8,804 nt of DNA. Source: an uncultured Clostridia bacterium. Lineage in GTDB: Bacteria > Bacillota > Clostridia > TANB77 > CAG-508. The notes under the pieces are model-generated. The model was not told the DNA's origin. It searched no databases and was given only the letters and a program-made list of their open reading frames with translations. The position numbers were made by a program, and so were the translations under genes. Below are positions 1-5,759 of the stretch, piece by piece; the stretch's first letter is position 1; each line of letters begins with the position of its first letter. The DNA lies in the NCBI GenBank assembly GCA_934167135.1, contig CAKPKI010000079.1, forward strand, positions 1 to 8,804, read 5' to 3'.

Positions 1-50
1 TCCTATAATATAACAAAGTACTGCATATTTAGATATAATTTTTATTAACT

Positions 51-845
51 TTAATTTTCAGGGAAAAAGAAACCTGCTGTCATATCTAAGTAATTTAAAC
101 CACCATATTCAGAATATTTTGATTTTACTTTATCTTTGAAATCTTTTGCACAAGTGCTTTCTTTTGCAAACTTCTTTAATTCTTCAAGATACTCAATTTT
201 TGTATCAACATCTTTTAATGTCTCAGGTGTATGATGACTTGATAATACTAAATTATAATTTCTTTCTCTATATTTTTTCAATTGCTCTATCATTATATTA
301 GCATGGCCTTCACCTGCAACTATTGAATGACAATCATGTCCTAACATATGCGTATATATACATCCTATTTGTGGGAACTCTATTTCAATGTTCTCATCAT
401 GATATGTTATTTTAAGTTCAAATCCACCAATATTAACCTCTGAATCTTTTAATACATCTGTTATTTTATGAAGTTCTTTTGCAAAAGTTCCATTAAATGA
501 TTTTTCAAATCCAGTAATCAAATTATAAATTGTTCCTTCTTTCATTGATTTTATTGTTCCTTCTGAAGCATATCCTTTTACTTCTTTTAATATTGTTCCT
601 CCATTAGGATGATCTGAAAAAACTTTTCCTACAATATTTTTATTTAATCCTTTTACATATTTTTCGAATTCTTCTAAGTTATCATAAAATGCAGGAAATT
701 CTACTAATAAAATATTTTCTTCGTTTTCTAATATATAACTTTCATCATTCATTAAATCATTTGTTTGATAACAATGTAATTTTATATCTCCAAAATTATA
801 AATATCTATAAATCCTTTTCCTAAATTAACTTTTGAAACTTCCAT
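51..845 (-). CDS. MBL-fold protein with degenerate metal site, divergent from HxlR regulator
   Basis: The 264-residue protein has the overall pattern of a small metallo-beta-lactamase-fold protein: an N-terminal strand region ending in ILLVEFPAFYD (45-55), then VFSDHPNGG (75-83) where the family normally carries HxHxDH, then a GHDCHSIV segment (169-176) and LSSHHTPE (201-208) near the usual later His positions. Only part of the metal-binding set is present, so it may bind metal weakly, differently or not at all, and a hydrolase activity should not be assumed. There is no signal peptide or membrane segment, so it is probably cytosolic. The ATG is preceded by AAGGAG at 855-860 (9-nt spacing), which supports this start. 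It is transcribed away from the HxlR gene, and the shared spacer contains palindromes that look like HxlR operators, so it is probably the regulator's target. Its substrate cannot be told from the sequence. Confidence 0.7.
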   Translation of the reverse strand: MEVSKVNLGKGFIDIYNFGDIKLHCYQTNDLMNDESYILENEENILLVEFPAFYDNLEEFEKYVKGLNKNIVGKVFSDHPNGGTILKEVKGYASEGTIKSMKEGTIYNLITGFEKSFNGTFAKELHKITDVLKDSEVNIGGFELKITYHDENIEIEFPQIGCIYTHMLGHDCHSIVAGEGHANIMIEQLKKYRERNYNLVLSSHHTPETLKDVDTKIEYLEELKKFAKESTCAKDFKDKVKSKYSEYGGLNYLDMTAGFFFPEN

Positions 846-908
846 TTTTATACACTCCTTATTATTTTATTAAATTTAGTAGCTACTTTATTTTTTATTT
901 CTGTAATT

Positions 909-937
909 ATTTTACTTTCTGTTTCTTGTTTTGTAAA
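909..937 (-). promoter_or_regulatory. Sigma-A-like promoter of the MBL-fold gene
   Basis: On the minus strand TTTACA (937-932) is followed by a 17-nt spacer and TAAAAT (914-909), about 60 nt upstream of the start codon. The -35 box shares bases with the palindrome at 935-948, so binding there would affect polymerase access. Seen by eye only. Confidence 0.6.
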
Positions 938-948
938 GTAGGCACTTT
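935..948. promoter_or_regulatory. Palindrome AAAGT-AGGC-ACTTT, candidate HxlR operator
   Basis: Perfect 5-bp inverted repeat with a 4-nt spacer that overlaps the -35 box of the MBL-fold gene. HxlR-family dimers bind such palindromes in the promoter of a divergent target gene. Assignment to this regulator is inferred from position. Confidence 0.5.
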
Positions 949-958
949 TTTGTTTCAT

Positions 959-976
959 AGTTACCAAAAAGTAACT
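959..976. promoter_or_regulatory. Palindrome AGTTAC-CAAAAA-GTAACT, candidate HxlR operator
   Basis: Perfect 6-bp inverted repeat with a 6-nt spacer. Its centre lies about 26 bp from that of the palindrome at 935-948, just upstream of the MBL-fold promoter. Two sites in tandem suggest cooperative binding by HxlR dimers. Being upstream of the -35, this site could serve either activation or repression. Confidence 0.5.
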
Positions 977-1081
977 TTTTAGTAATTTAGCTGTTTATAA
1001 AGCAATTTTTTATTCTATATGTTGCATTTTAGACTATTATATGCGAATTTACACTATTGTTGATTTTATTATGCTCTATTG

Positions 1082-1110
1082 TTTACATTTTTCTTATCTT
1101 TTGCTATAAC
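1082..1110 (+). promoter_or_regulatory. Sigma-A-like promoter of the HxlR gene
   Basis: TTTACA (1082-1087), a 17-nt spacer and TATAAC (1105-1110) place the transcript start near 1117, leaving a leader of about 20 nt. A GGAG at 1124-1127 serves the ATG at 1138. It lies more than 100 bp from the two palindromes, so direct autoregulation by those sites is not obvious. Confidence 0.55.
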
Positions 1111-1137
1111 TTCTATAAAGATTGGAGTTGATTTATA

Positions 1138-1467
1138 ATGAAACAAGCCTTACCTACTTGTCCTGTCGAAATCACAATGGGATTAATTGGAAATAAATGG
1201 AAAATTTTAATTATTAGAGATTTGTTAACTGGAACTAAAAGATTTGGTGAACTTCGTAAATCACTTAATGGTATTAGCCAAAAAGTTCTTACAAATAATT
1301 TGAGAGATATGGAAAAATCTAATCTTATTCATCGTGAAGTTTTTGCTGAAGTTCCACCTAGAGTTGAATATTCTCTTACAGATACCGGTTGGAGTTTGGA
1401 GCCTATTTTAAATTCTATGGTTCTATGGGGTAACAATTATCGTGAAATACAAAATAGCAGTAATTAA
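1138..1467 (+). CDS. HxlR-family (MarR-like winged helix) transcriptional regulator
   Basis: The 109-residue protein matches the HxlR family along its full length: an N-terminal Cys in CPVE (C8), GxKWKILIIRDLL (18-30), the HTH with RFGELRKSLNGISQKVLTNNL (35-55), the wing EVPPRVEYSLTDTG (71-84) and a C-terminal dimerisation helix with the typical LxxWG. Family members bind DNA as dimers. Several, such as YodB and HypR of Bacillus subtilis, use the conserved N-terminal Cys to sense electrophiles or disulfide stress, and C8 sits in the equivalent place, so a redox or electrophile signal is possible here. It is divergent from the MBL-fold gene and followed immediately by its own terminator, so it is a single-gene unit. 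The family call is secure; the signal is inferred. Confidence 0.93.
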   Translation: MKQALPTCPVEITMGLIGNKWKILIIRDLLTGTKRFGELRKSLNGISQKVLTNNLRDMEKSNLIHREVFAEVPPRVEYSLTDTGWSLEPILNSMVLWGNNYREIQNSSN

Positions 1468-1484
1468 ACTGCTATTTTGTTTTA
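1450..1484 (+). terminator. Intrinsic terminator overlapping the end of the HxlR gene
   Basis: A perfect 12-bp stem (1450-1461 with 1468-1479, arms CAAAATAGCAGT / ACTGCTATTTTG) closes a 6-nt loop, followed by a T-rich run. The TAA stop codon (1465-1467) overlaps the loop, so the last codons of the gene form the left arm. The stem might also stop minus-strand transcripts coming from 1867. Confidence 0.85.
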
Positions 1485-1866
1485 TACTGTCTGAATTCCA
1501 CGCTCTATTTTATATAAGCTTTTCTTTGTATTCCTCACCTTAATTATTTATAGTTACATTTCCACAATCACAATGTACTTTATATTTAGAAAAATGAAAA
1601 AATAGTAAAAAGAAATTTTTCGTACCATTAAAAGTATTATCAAAGTTATTTAGAGGAAAATTGATATATTCAAGAAAGTATAGTAAAATAAGAAAAAAAG
1701 AATAAGAGATGAAGTAAAAAACTCCATAAACGATCCGCAGTTTGTGCAATTAAACTAAACGATGTAAGTTTTATCGGCCAAGAGCTTTTAGTGGAGCCTT
1801 TTCTGAAACTTACATCATTTAATTTCTTATTCATTTGTCGATGAGGTTATTTTAATTTTTTCATTT
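1485..1866. other. Gene-free region between two convergent units
   Basis: No supportable gene. The region is very AT-rich, and the frames open in it on either strand are low-complexity Phe/Leu/Tyr-rich stretches without good starts or ribosome binding sites. It contains the long inverted repeat at 1752-1825. A weak hairpin candidate followed by Ts lies on the minus strand around 1715-1743 (arms AAACT / AGTTT with an internal mismatch); it could end the operon that finishes at 1867, but it is poor. No clear strong terminator was found for that operon. Confidence 0.5.
1752..1825. repeat. 20-bp inverted repeat around a 34-nt loop
   Basis: Arms 1752-1771 and 1806-1825 share the core GATGTAAGTTT / AAACTTACATC. 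Read as minus-strand RNA, all 20 positions pair if two G-U pairs are allowed. The loop contains two similar blocks (AAAAGGCTC and AAAAGCTC on the minus strand). There is no clear T-run on either side, so it is not a classical terminator. It lies about 40 bp beyond the stop of the endonuclease III-like gene. It could be a 3' stabilising structure, a MITE-like repeat or the scar of a mobile element. Confidence 0.6.
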
Positions 1867-2715
1867 TTATCTACATTCATCAATAAAGTCTGTTAATTCT
1901 AATTGTTCATATTTTTTATCTTTATCATCAACTTTGTTTTTTTCTTTATAGAAATTACAACAGTCTGTAATAAAACAGTTTTCACACTTGCATTTAGATT
2001 TGCATATATGTTTGCCTTGTAATAAAATCATTGTATGTGCAATCTGATATGTCAAATAATCTCGTGGTAAACTATTTTCTAACCTATCTTTGACAGCCTT
2101 TATTTGCTTTTTATTCGTAAAATCTGGATTTTCTGCCCATTTTTCTCCAAAAAGTCTTGATGCTACTCTAAAAACATTTATATCGACGACCATACTTGGC
2201 ATATCAAAACCTAATTCTAACATACAGTCCGCACTTTTATCTCCAACACCAGGCATTTTTAATAATTCTTCTCTAGTTTTGCTTACGGATTCCTTTTTTG
2301 CATTCCAAATATTACCATTATAATATTTCTGTATATATTCAGAAAGCTTAATTATTGTTTGAGCTTTCTTTTGTGGCATACCCGCTACCTTTATAACTTC
2401 TATCATTTCATTTTCATCTGCATTTAATACTTCACTAATAGATTTATATTTTCCCATAAAAGCTTTAACTGCTTTTGTTTCATTTTCTAAAGTTGTTCTT
2501 AACGACAAAATAATTGCAATTAAAGTATAATATGGTTCCTTTCTTTTCTCTTCTATTGGATGAGATGGTCTAGGATATGTTTGATTTTCCACAAAAGAAT
2601 ACTTTTCACATAATCTTAATATTATAGTTAATAACTTCTTTGCATCTTCACTTTTATTATATATCTCCATGTTCTCAATAATGGCATTTTTAGCTTGTTC
2701 ATCATTTTCTATCAT
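1867..2715 (-). CDS. Endonuclease III-like HhH-GPD DNA glycosylase with Fe-S cluster
   Basis: The 282-residue protein carries the endonuclease III core. LIAIILSLRTT (65-75) corresponds to the conserved LS(A/T)xxT segment. The helix-hairpin-helix is LLKMPGVGDKSAD (151-163) with K160 at the catalytic lysine position. VVDINVFRVASRL (176-188) contains D178 at the catalytic aspartate position. Cysteines C238, C244, C247 and C253 form a C-x5-C-x2-C-x5-C set, one residue shorter in the first gap than the usual [4Fe-4S] C-x6-C-x2-C-x5-C. Both catalytic residues argue for an active bifunctional base-excising enzyme. An N-terminal extension of about 50 residues and a charged C-terminal tail (255-282) are extra. 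It starts within the stop of the HAM1-like gene (ATGA), with AGAGG at 2723-2727. The unusual neighbours suggest it may act on a special or modified base rather than being the housekeeping Nth; this is inference. Confidence 0.85.
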   Translation of the reverse strand: MIENDEQAKNAIIENMEIYNKSEDAKKLLTIILRLCEKYSFVENQTYPRPSHPIEEKRKEPYYTLIAIILSLRTTLENETKAVKAFMGKYKSISEVLNADENEMIEVIKVAGMPQKKAQTIIKLSEYIQKYYNGNIWNAKKESVSKTREELLKMPGVGDKSADCMLELGFDMPSMVVDINVFRVASRLFGEKWAENPDFTNKKQIKAVKDRLENSLPRDYLTYQIAHTMILLQGKHICKSKCKCENCFITDCCNFYKEKNKVDDKDKKYEQLELTDFIDECR

Positions 2716-3281
2716 TTAAAAACCTCTTTTATTTTTTTCTCCGAATACTTCAAGTAATATTGATTGTTTTCATCCTTGTCCATTTGAGCAACAGTTTTAT
2801 CAGAATTAATCGGTCTTAAAACATTACTTAAAGGATAGCTATTTTCTTCTATTTTTAAATTTCCATTATATTTTTGATATTTAAATGGAATTTCAGTTGT
2901 TACTGTCTTATATTCTCCTTTTTCATTCATAAAGCAATATGCTCTAACAATTTCAACTTGTTCTCCTTCAGATAAATATTTATCATTAATTATATCTTCT
3001 ATATAATCTTTAACATTTTCTCTAAGAATTCCTCTCATTTTAATTCCATCATCTATACCGATTATATATTTAAAATCATTATCTTTGACGCTTGAATATA
3101 TTTGATTTGCTTTATTATAAGCTCTCACTTCAATATTTCCTTCTTCTTTATCACTTTTTTCTAAATTTTTAATATCATACAAGCTATAATATTCATAACT
3201 CACATTATTTATTTTATTCAATATTTTTGTTACAATTTCAAATTTATCTTTGTTCTTGGTCGCTATTAATATCTTTTTCAT
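2712..3281 (-). CDS. Divergent HAM1/ITPase-like (non-canonical NTP pyrophosphatase-like) protein
   Basis: The 189-residue protein begins MKKILIATKNKDKFEI, the signature start of the RdgB/HAM1 family, which hydrolyses dITP, XTP and related abnormal nucleotides to the monophosphate and pyrophosphate. EEGNIEVRAYNKA (46-58) aligns with the family's ExGxTFxENAxxKA, and GIDDGI (75-80) with ADDSGL. Thus the phosphate-binding start and the acidic pair D77/D78 remain, but the EN of the ENA motif reads VR, the Ser of DDSG is missing and no PGxxSARY motif is found. The substrate is therefore probably not the usual dITP/XTP. The length is near normal for the family. The start lies 38 bp inside the upstream gene, with a strong AAGGAG about 6 nt before the ATG, and the stop overlaps the glycosylase start, so it is translationally coupled on both sides. 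It could instead be an inactive or regulatory homologue. Confidence 0.65.
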   Translation of the reverse strand: MKKILIATKNKDKFEIVTKILNKINNVSYEYYSLYDIKNLEKSDKEEGNIEVRAYNKANQIYSSVKDNDFKYIIGIDDGIKMRGILRENVKDYIEDIINDKYLSEGEQVEIVRAYCFMNEKGEYKTVTTEIPFKYQKYNGNLKIEENSYPLSNVLRPINSDKTVAQMDKDENNQYYLKYSEKKIKEVFK

Positions 3282-4488
3282 TTACTTCTCCTTCTAATAC
3301 TAGATTATAATTTTTTTGGTCCATAGTATAAATTCTCCCTCTTGATATTTCTTCTTGTTTTCTTTTATCCATATTTAGAATAATTTCATTCAATGGTAAT
3401 ACATTAAATTGATTCTCTACATACTCTAAATTATTCTTTTCTATTTCTCTTCTTGTCATATATTCTGTTGTATTTCCTTTTCTTCCATATGTAAATTTAG
3501 CAGGTCTTAGAGCAAAAGGAATAAAATTACCTCCCAAGAATGATGATGCTTTAAATCCTAAATTAGGATTAATTGTAGTTGTTATCGCTTGTAAGTTCTT
3601 ATTTACTTTTCTTTGCTCTTTTAGTTTTTTCCACTCTTGTTCTACTTCATTTATTGAATATTGAAATAAAGAACTCATTATATTTTGTGGGGCTGAATTT
3701 GAACACCAAGCTCTTGTCATTTCTAATGTATTTTGAGGTTCGATTCCTAAATAATATAATAACTGTTTCTTATATTCTCTATCTTGTTTAGAAAATGATA
3801 CCCATGCTATCGGCAATGCTTGTCCTTCAACAAATGCACCATATGATACAAATTCGTCATCTCGTGGTGTATGTAAATAGTGACAGTTTCTAGCTATAAA
3901 TCGGCTAATTTCTTTATCAACTTTTTTATAAATAATATTTTCTAATAATATATTTCCTTTATTTTCAGAGTTATTCAATGTTGCCATAATCTGTTTTGTA
4001 GAATTATTATCATATAAATTACTTAATCTATCAATTTGATTTTGTATTTCTATATTGACTAATTCATAATTTAAGTTCACTCTTTTATCTGTTAAATACT
4101 TCATAAATATATCTAATTTATCTGCTCTATTATTTATTCCACTGTTTATTTCTCTAAGTAATGCTATATCTCCTTTAAATAATTCTTCTATCTTATATGA
4201 ACACATCTTTATTAAAACTTGATATTCTAAATCTGTTTTACTTATATATTCTTTTTCTTTTAAAAATTTATCTAAATTTCTGTCTAAATATGCTTTTATA
4301 ACTTCTAAAAACGGATTAAAAATCCATTCAAAATGCTGTCTATCTATTGAATCCACATTTTGTAATTGTTTAAAATTTTGTTTTTCTTTTTCAATTCGTT
4401 CTAGATCTTTAGTTACTACACTTGCTACTTCATCTTCTGAAAGTTCAGTTGTATCTATATAAATTTCATTATAGACTGAATCTATCAA
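3244..4488 (-). CDS. Large protein with Mom/GNAT-like C-terminal domain
   Basis: The 414-residue protein has two parts. Residues 1-190 are charged, mostly helical and unrecognised. From about 195 to 345 there is a pattern like the phage Mu Mom (GNAT-related) modification proteins: NCHYLH (201-206), YGAFVEG (216-222), LEMTRAW (255-261) followed by a helix with APQNIMSSL, then ITTTINPNLGFKASSFLGGNF (302-322) and FTYG (332-335), resembling the order of Mom motifs. Mom converts adenine in DNA to a carbamoylmethyl derivative. That this protein modifies DNA or a nucleotide is inference from that weak resemblance. The start is TTG at 4486-4488: in the same frame a TGA lies 12 codons upstream (4522-4524) with no ATG or GTG between, and the ribosome binding site is poor. 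Low expression or a shortened N-terminus is possible. It is first in the tightly overlapping trio with the HAM1-like and glycosylase genes. Confidence 0.5.
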   Translation of the reverse strand: MIDSVYNEIYIDTTELSEDEVASVVTKDLERIEKEKQNFKQLQNVDSIDRQHFEWIFNPFLEVIKAYLDRNLDKFLKEKEYISKTDLEYQVLIKMCSYKIEELFKGDIALLREINSGINNRADKLDIFMKYLTDKRVNLNYELVNIEIQNQIDRLSNLYDNNSTKQIMATLNNSENKGNILLENIIYKKVDKEISRFIARNCHYLHTPRDDEFVSYGAFVEGQALPIAWVSFSKQDREYKKQLLYYLGIEPQNTLEMTRAWCSNSAPQNIMSSLFQYSINEVEQEWKKLKEQRKVNKNLQAITTTINPNLGFKASSFLGGNFIPFALRPAKFTYGRKGNTTEYMTRREIEKNNLEYVENQFNVLPLNEIILNMDKRKQEEISRGRIYTMDQKNYNLVLEGEVNEKDINSDQEQR

Positions 4489-4527
4489 ACTTCTAGTTTT
4501 ATCAATATCATCCCTATTATTTCAATG

Positions 4528-4563
4528 CTATTATATATGTCGATATCCACAATCGACTAATAG
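4528..4563 (-). promoter_or_regulatory. Intercistronic hairpin between the M20 gene and the trio
   Basis: Starting two bases after the M20 stop codon, CTATTA-GTCGAT pairs with ATCGAC and TAATAG (6 + 6 bp) around a 7-nt loop, with a 5-nt bulge (4534-4538) on one side. There is no T-run, so it is not a terminator. It may set relative expression by stabilising or marking a processing point in the mRNA. The inner GTCGAT-N7-ATCGAC palindrome could instead be a protein site. TATAAT-like bases overlap the left arm, but no good -35 is present. Confidence 0.55.
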
Positions 4564-4565
4564 TT

Positions 4566-5594
4566 TTATGAAAATTTTTTAATTAATTCTTTATATTGTT
4601 CTACTAATCTATCATAACTACTTTTTTCTATGTATTCATTCACTTCGTGAGCTGTAACTGGTCCTACTCCTAATATAATTTTTGATTCACAATTTACAAA
4701 ACTTGCTTCAGTCATGAAATTTGCTGTTTTTCCTTCATTTTCATAGTCTACATTATTAATAAAAGGCTCTATTCTTTCAATAACATCACATCTACAATTA
4801 TATTTTTCACATAGTTCATCTATTTTATTTAAAATAAATGTTGTATGTTCTAATTCTACTATTCTAAAATCCAAAGTAGCATAACATTCTGCTGGAATAG
4901 AATTTTTGGCACTTCCACCTTTTAAAATTCCTACATTCATTGTTGTATATGGTATTTCATAATTGCTATTTATTTTTTCTTTTATACTTTTCAAATAAAA
5001 TTGCTCTAGCTCACTTAGAAATCTTACTGCATTCAAATTAGCACTTTTTCCCTTATCTGGATTACTAGAATGTGCCTTTACTCCTTTAAAATGTAAATCA
5101 CAAACTAAAAGTCCTTTACATCCTATAAGCACTTCATTATTTGTAGGTTCTCCAAATACCATAAAATTAGTAAACTTTTCTTTTTTGTTTATTATATTAC
5201 GAATTCCAGAAAATTCTCTTTCTTCATCATAAGTAAAATATAATTTTATACCATTTTTTATCTTACTAAAATCTGTTTCCAATACTGCTTCTAAAATCGC
5301 TGCAATTCCACCTTTCATATCACAGGCACCCAGTCCATATAATTTATCGCCTTTCTCTTTTAGAACAAATGGATTAGTATTCCATCCTTCAGTATATTCA
5401 ACTGTATCTGTATGCCCTAAAAAGCCAAATGAAGGATTTTTTCCATAAGTCATAATTAAATTTTTATCTTTATATTCTGTTTCAAATCCTTTTACAGTTA
5501 AAATTTTTTCTATATAATTCATAATATCTTCATTTTCTTTATCTTGTATTGTATTAAATCTAACTAAATCTCTTAAAATTTTGTATTTCTCCAT
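4566..5594 (-). CDS. M20-family metallopeptidase (ArgE/DapE/carboxypeptidase G2 type)
   Basis: The 342-residue protein has the complete two-zinc site of the M20 family: GHTDTV (H61, D63), GACDMKGG (bridging D92), YDEEREFSG (E124/E125, general base and metal ligand), GEPT (E149) and TAHEVNEYI (H316). The inserted dimerisation domain spans roughly 165-275 and carries AHSS (H174), GGSAKNSIP and the typical FRI segment. These enzymes remove acyl groups or C-terminal residues from small amidated or peptide substrates in the cytosol (acetylornithine, succinyl-diaminopimelate, dipeptides). The substrate cannot be chosen from sequence, and no arginine or lysine biosynthesis gene is nearby. The start lies 6 nt after the truncated yolD stop; its GGGGAG is 13 nt away, so translation may depend on coupling. 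A link to the trio downstream (removing an acyl or aminoacyl group) is only a guess. Confidence 0.88.
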   Translation of the reverse strand: MEKYKILRDLVRFNTIQDKENEDIMNYIEKILTVKGFETEYKDKNLIMTYGKNPSFGFLGHTDTVEYTEGWNTNPFVLKEKGDKLYGLGACDMKGGIAAILEAVLETDFSKIKNGIKLYFTYDEEREFSGIRNIINKKEKFTNFMVFGEPTNNEVLIGCKGLLVCDLHFKGVKAHSSNPDKGKSANLNAVRFLSELEQFYLKSIKEKINSNYEIPYTTMNVGILKGGSAKNSIPAECYATLDFRIVELEHTTFILNKIDELCEKYNCRCDVIERIEPFINNVDYENEGKTANFMTEASFVNCESKIILGVGPVTAHEVNEYIEKSSYDRLVEQYKELIKKFS

Positions 5595-5600
5595 ATATCT

Positions 5601-5759
5601 TTATTTTCTCCCCATTATGTTTTTATTGCTTTTGCCTACTTCATTACCTGTTAAAGCTGAAAAAGGTGCAAACTGGGCAGACCTTTGGTATAAACTCATT
5701 TTAGGGTGTTTAGAAATTGGTCTTGATAAATTTATTATATCTTCATATTTATTTGTCAT
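5601..5759 (-). pseudogene. Truncated yolD-like gene
   Basis: A 52-codon frame begins with MTNKYEDIINLSRPIS and continues with HPKMSLYQRSAQFAPFSALTG, the hallmark start of YolD-like proteins, which usually follow UvrX-type polymerases and are around 100 residues long. After ALTG the family sequence stops and is replaced by a short basic tail (NEVGKSNKNIMGRK), and neither other frame continues the family. This indicates a deletion or recombination junction near 5640 that joined the first half of yolD to sequence upstream of the M20 gene. The ATG overlaps the polymerase stop (ATGA), and GGGAGG at 5769-5774 gives it a good ribosome binding site, so the short protein may still be made. Confidence 0.75.

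Noticed and set aside
1540..1749. 69-residue hydrophobic minus-strand frame, possible small membrane protein or toxin
   Set aside because: It starts with TTG without a ribosome binding site, is Phe/Tyr/Leu-rich as expected from AT-rich noncoding DNA, and its 3' half has no protein-like pattern.
1752..1840. Plus-strand frame across the inverted repeat reading like a protein tail (NDVSFIGQELLVEPF)
   Set aside because: It is short, without a start or ribosome binding site. The similarity of its two ends arises from the inverted repeat itself.
2090..2323. 77-residue plus-strand frame
   Set aside because: Antisense shadow of the well-supported endonuclease III-like gene.
3579..3791. 70-residue plus-strand frame
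   Set aside because: Antisense shadow inside the Mom-like gene, with no ribosome binding site or family pattern.
4521..4536. TATAAT-like bases as an internal promoter for the trio
   Set aside because: No acceptable -35 at 16-18 nt; the bases are part of the hairpin arm.
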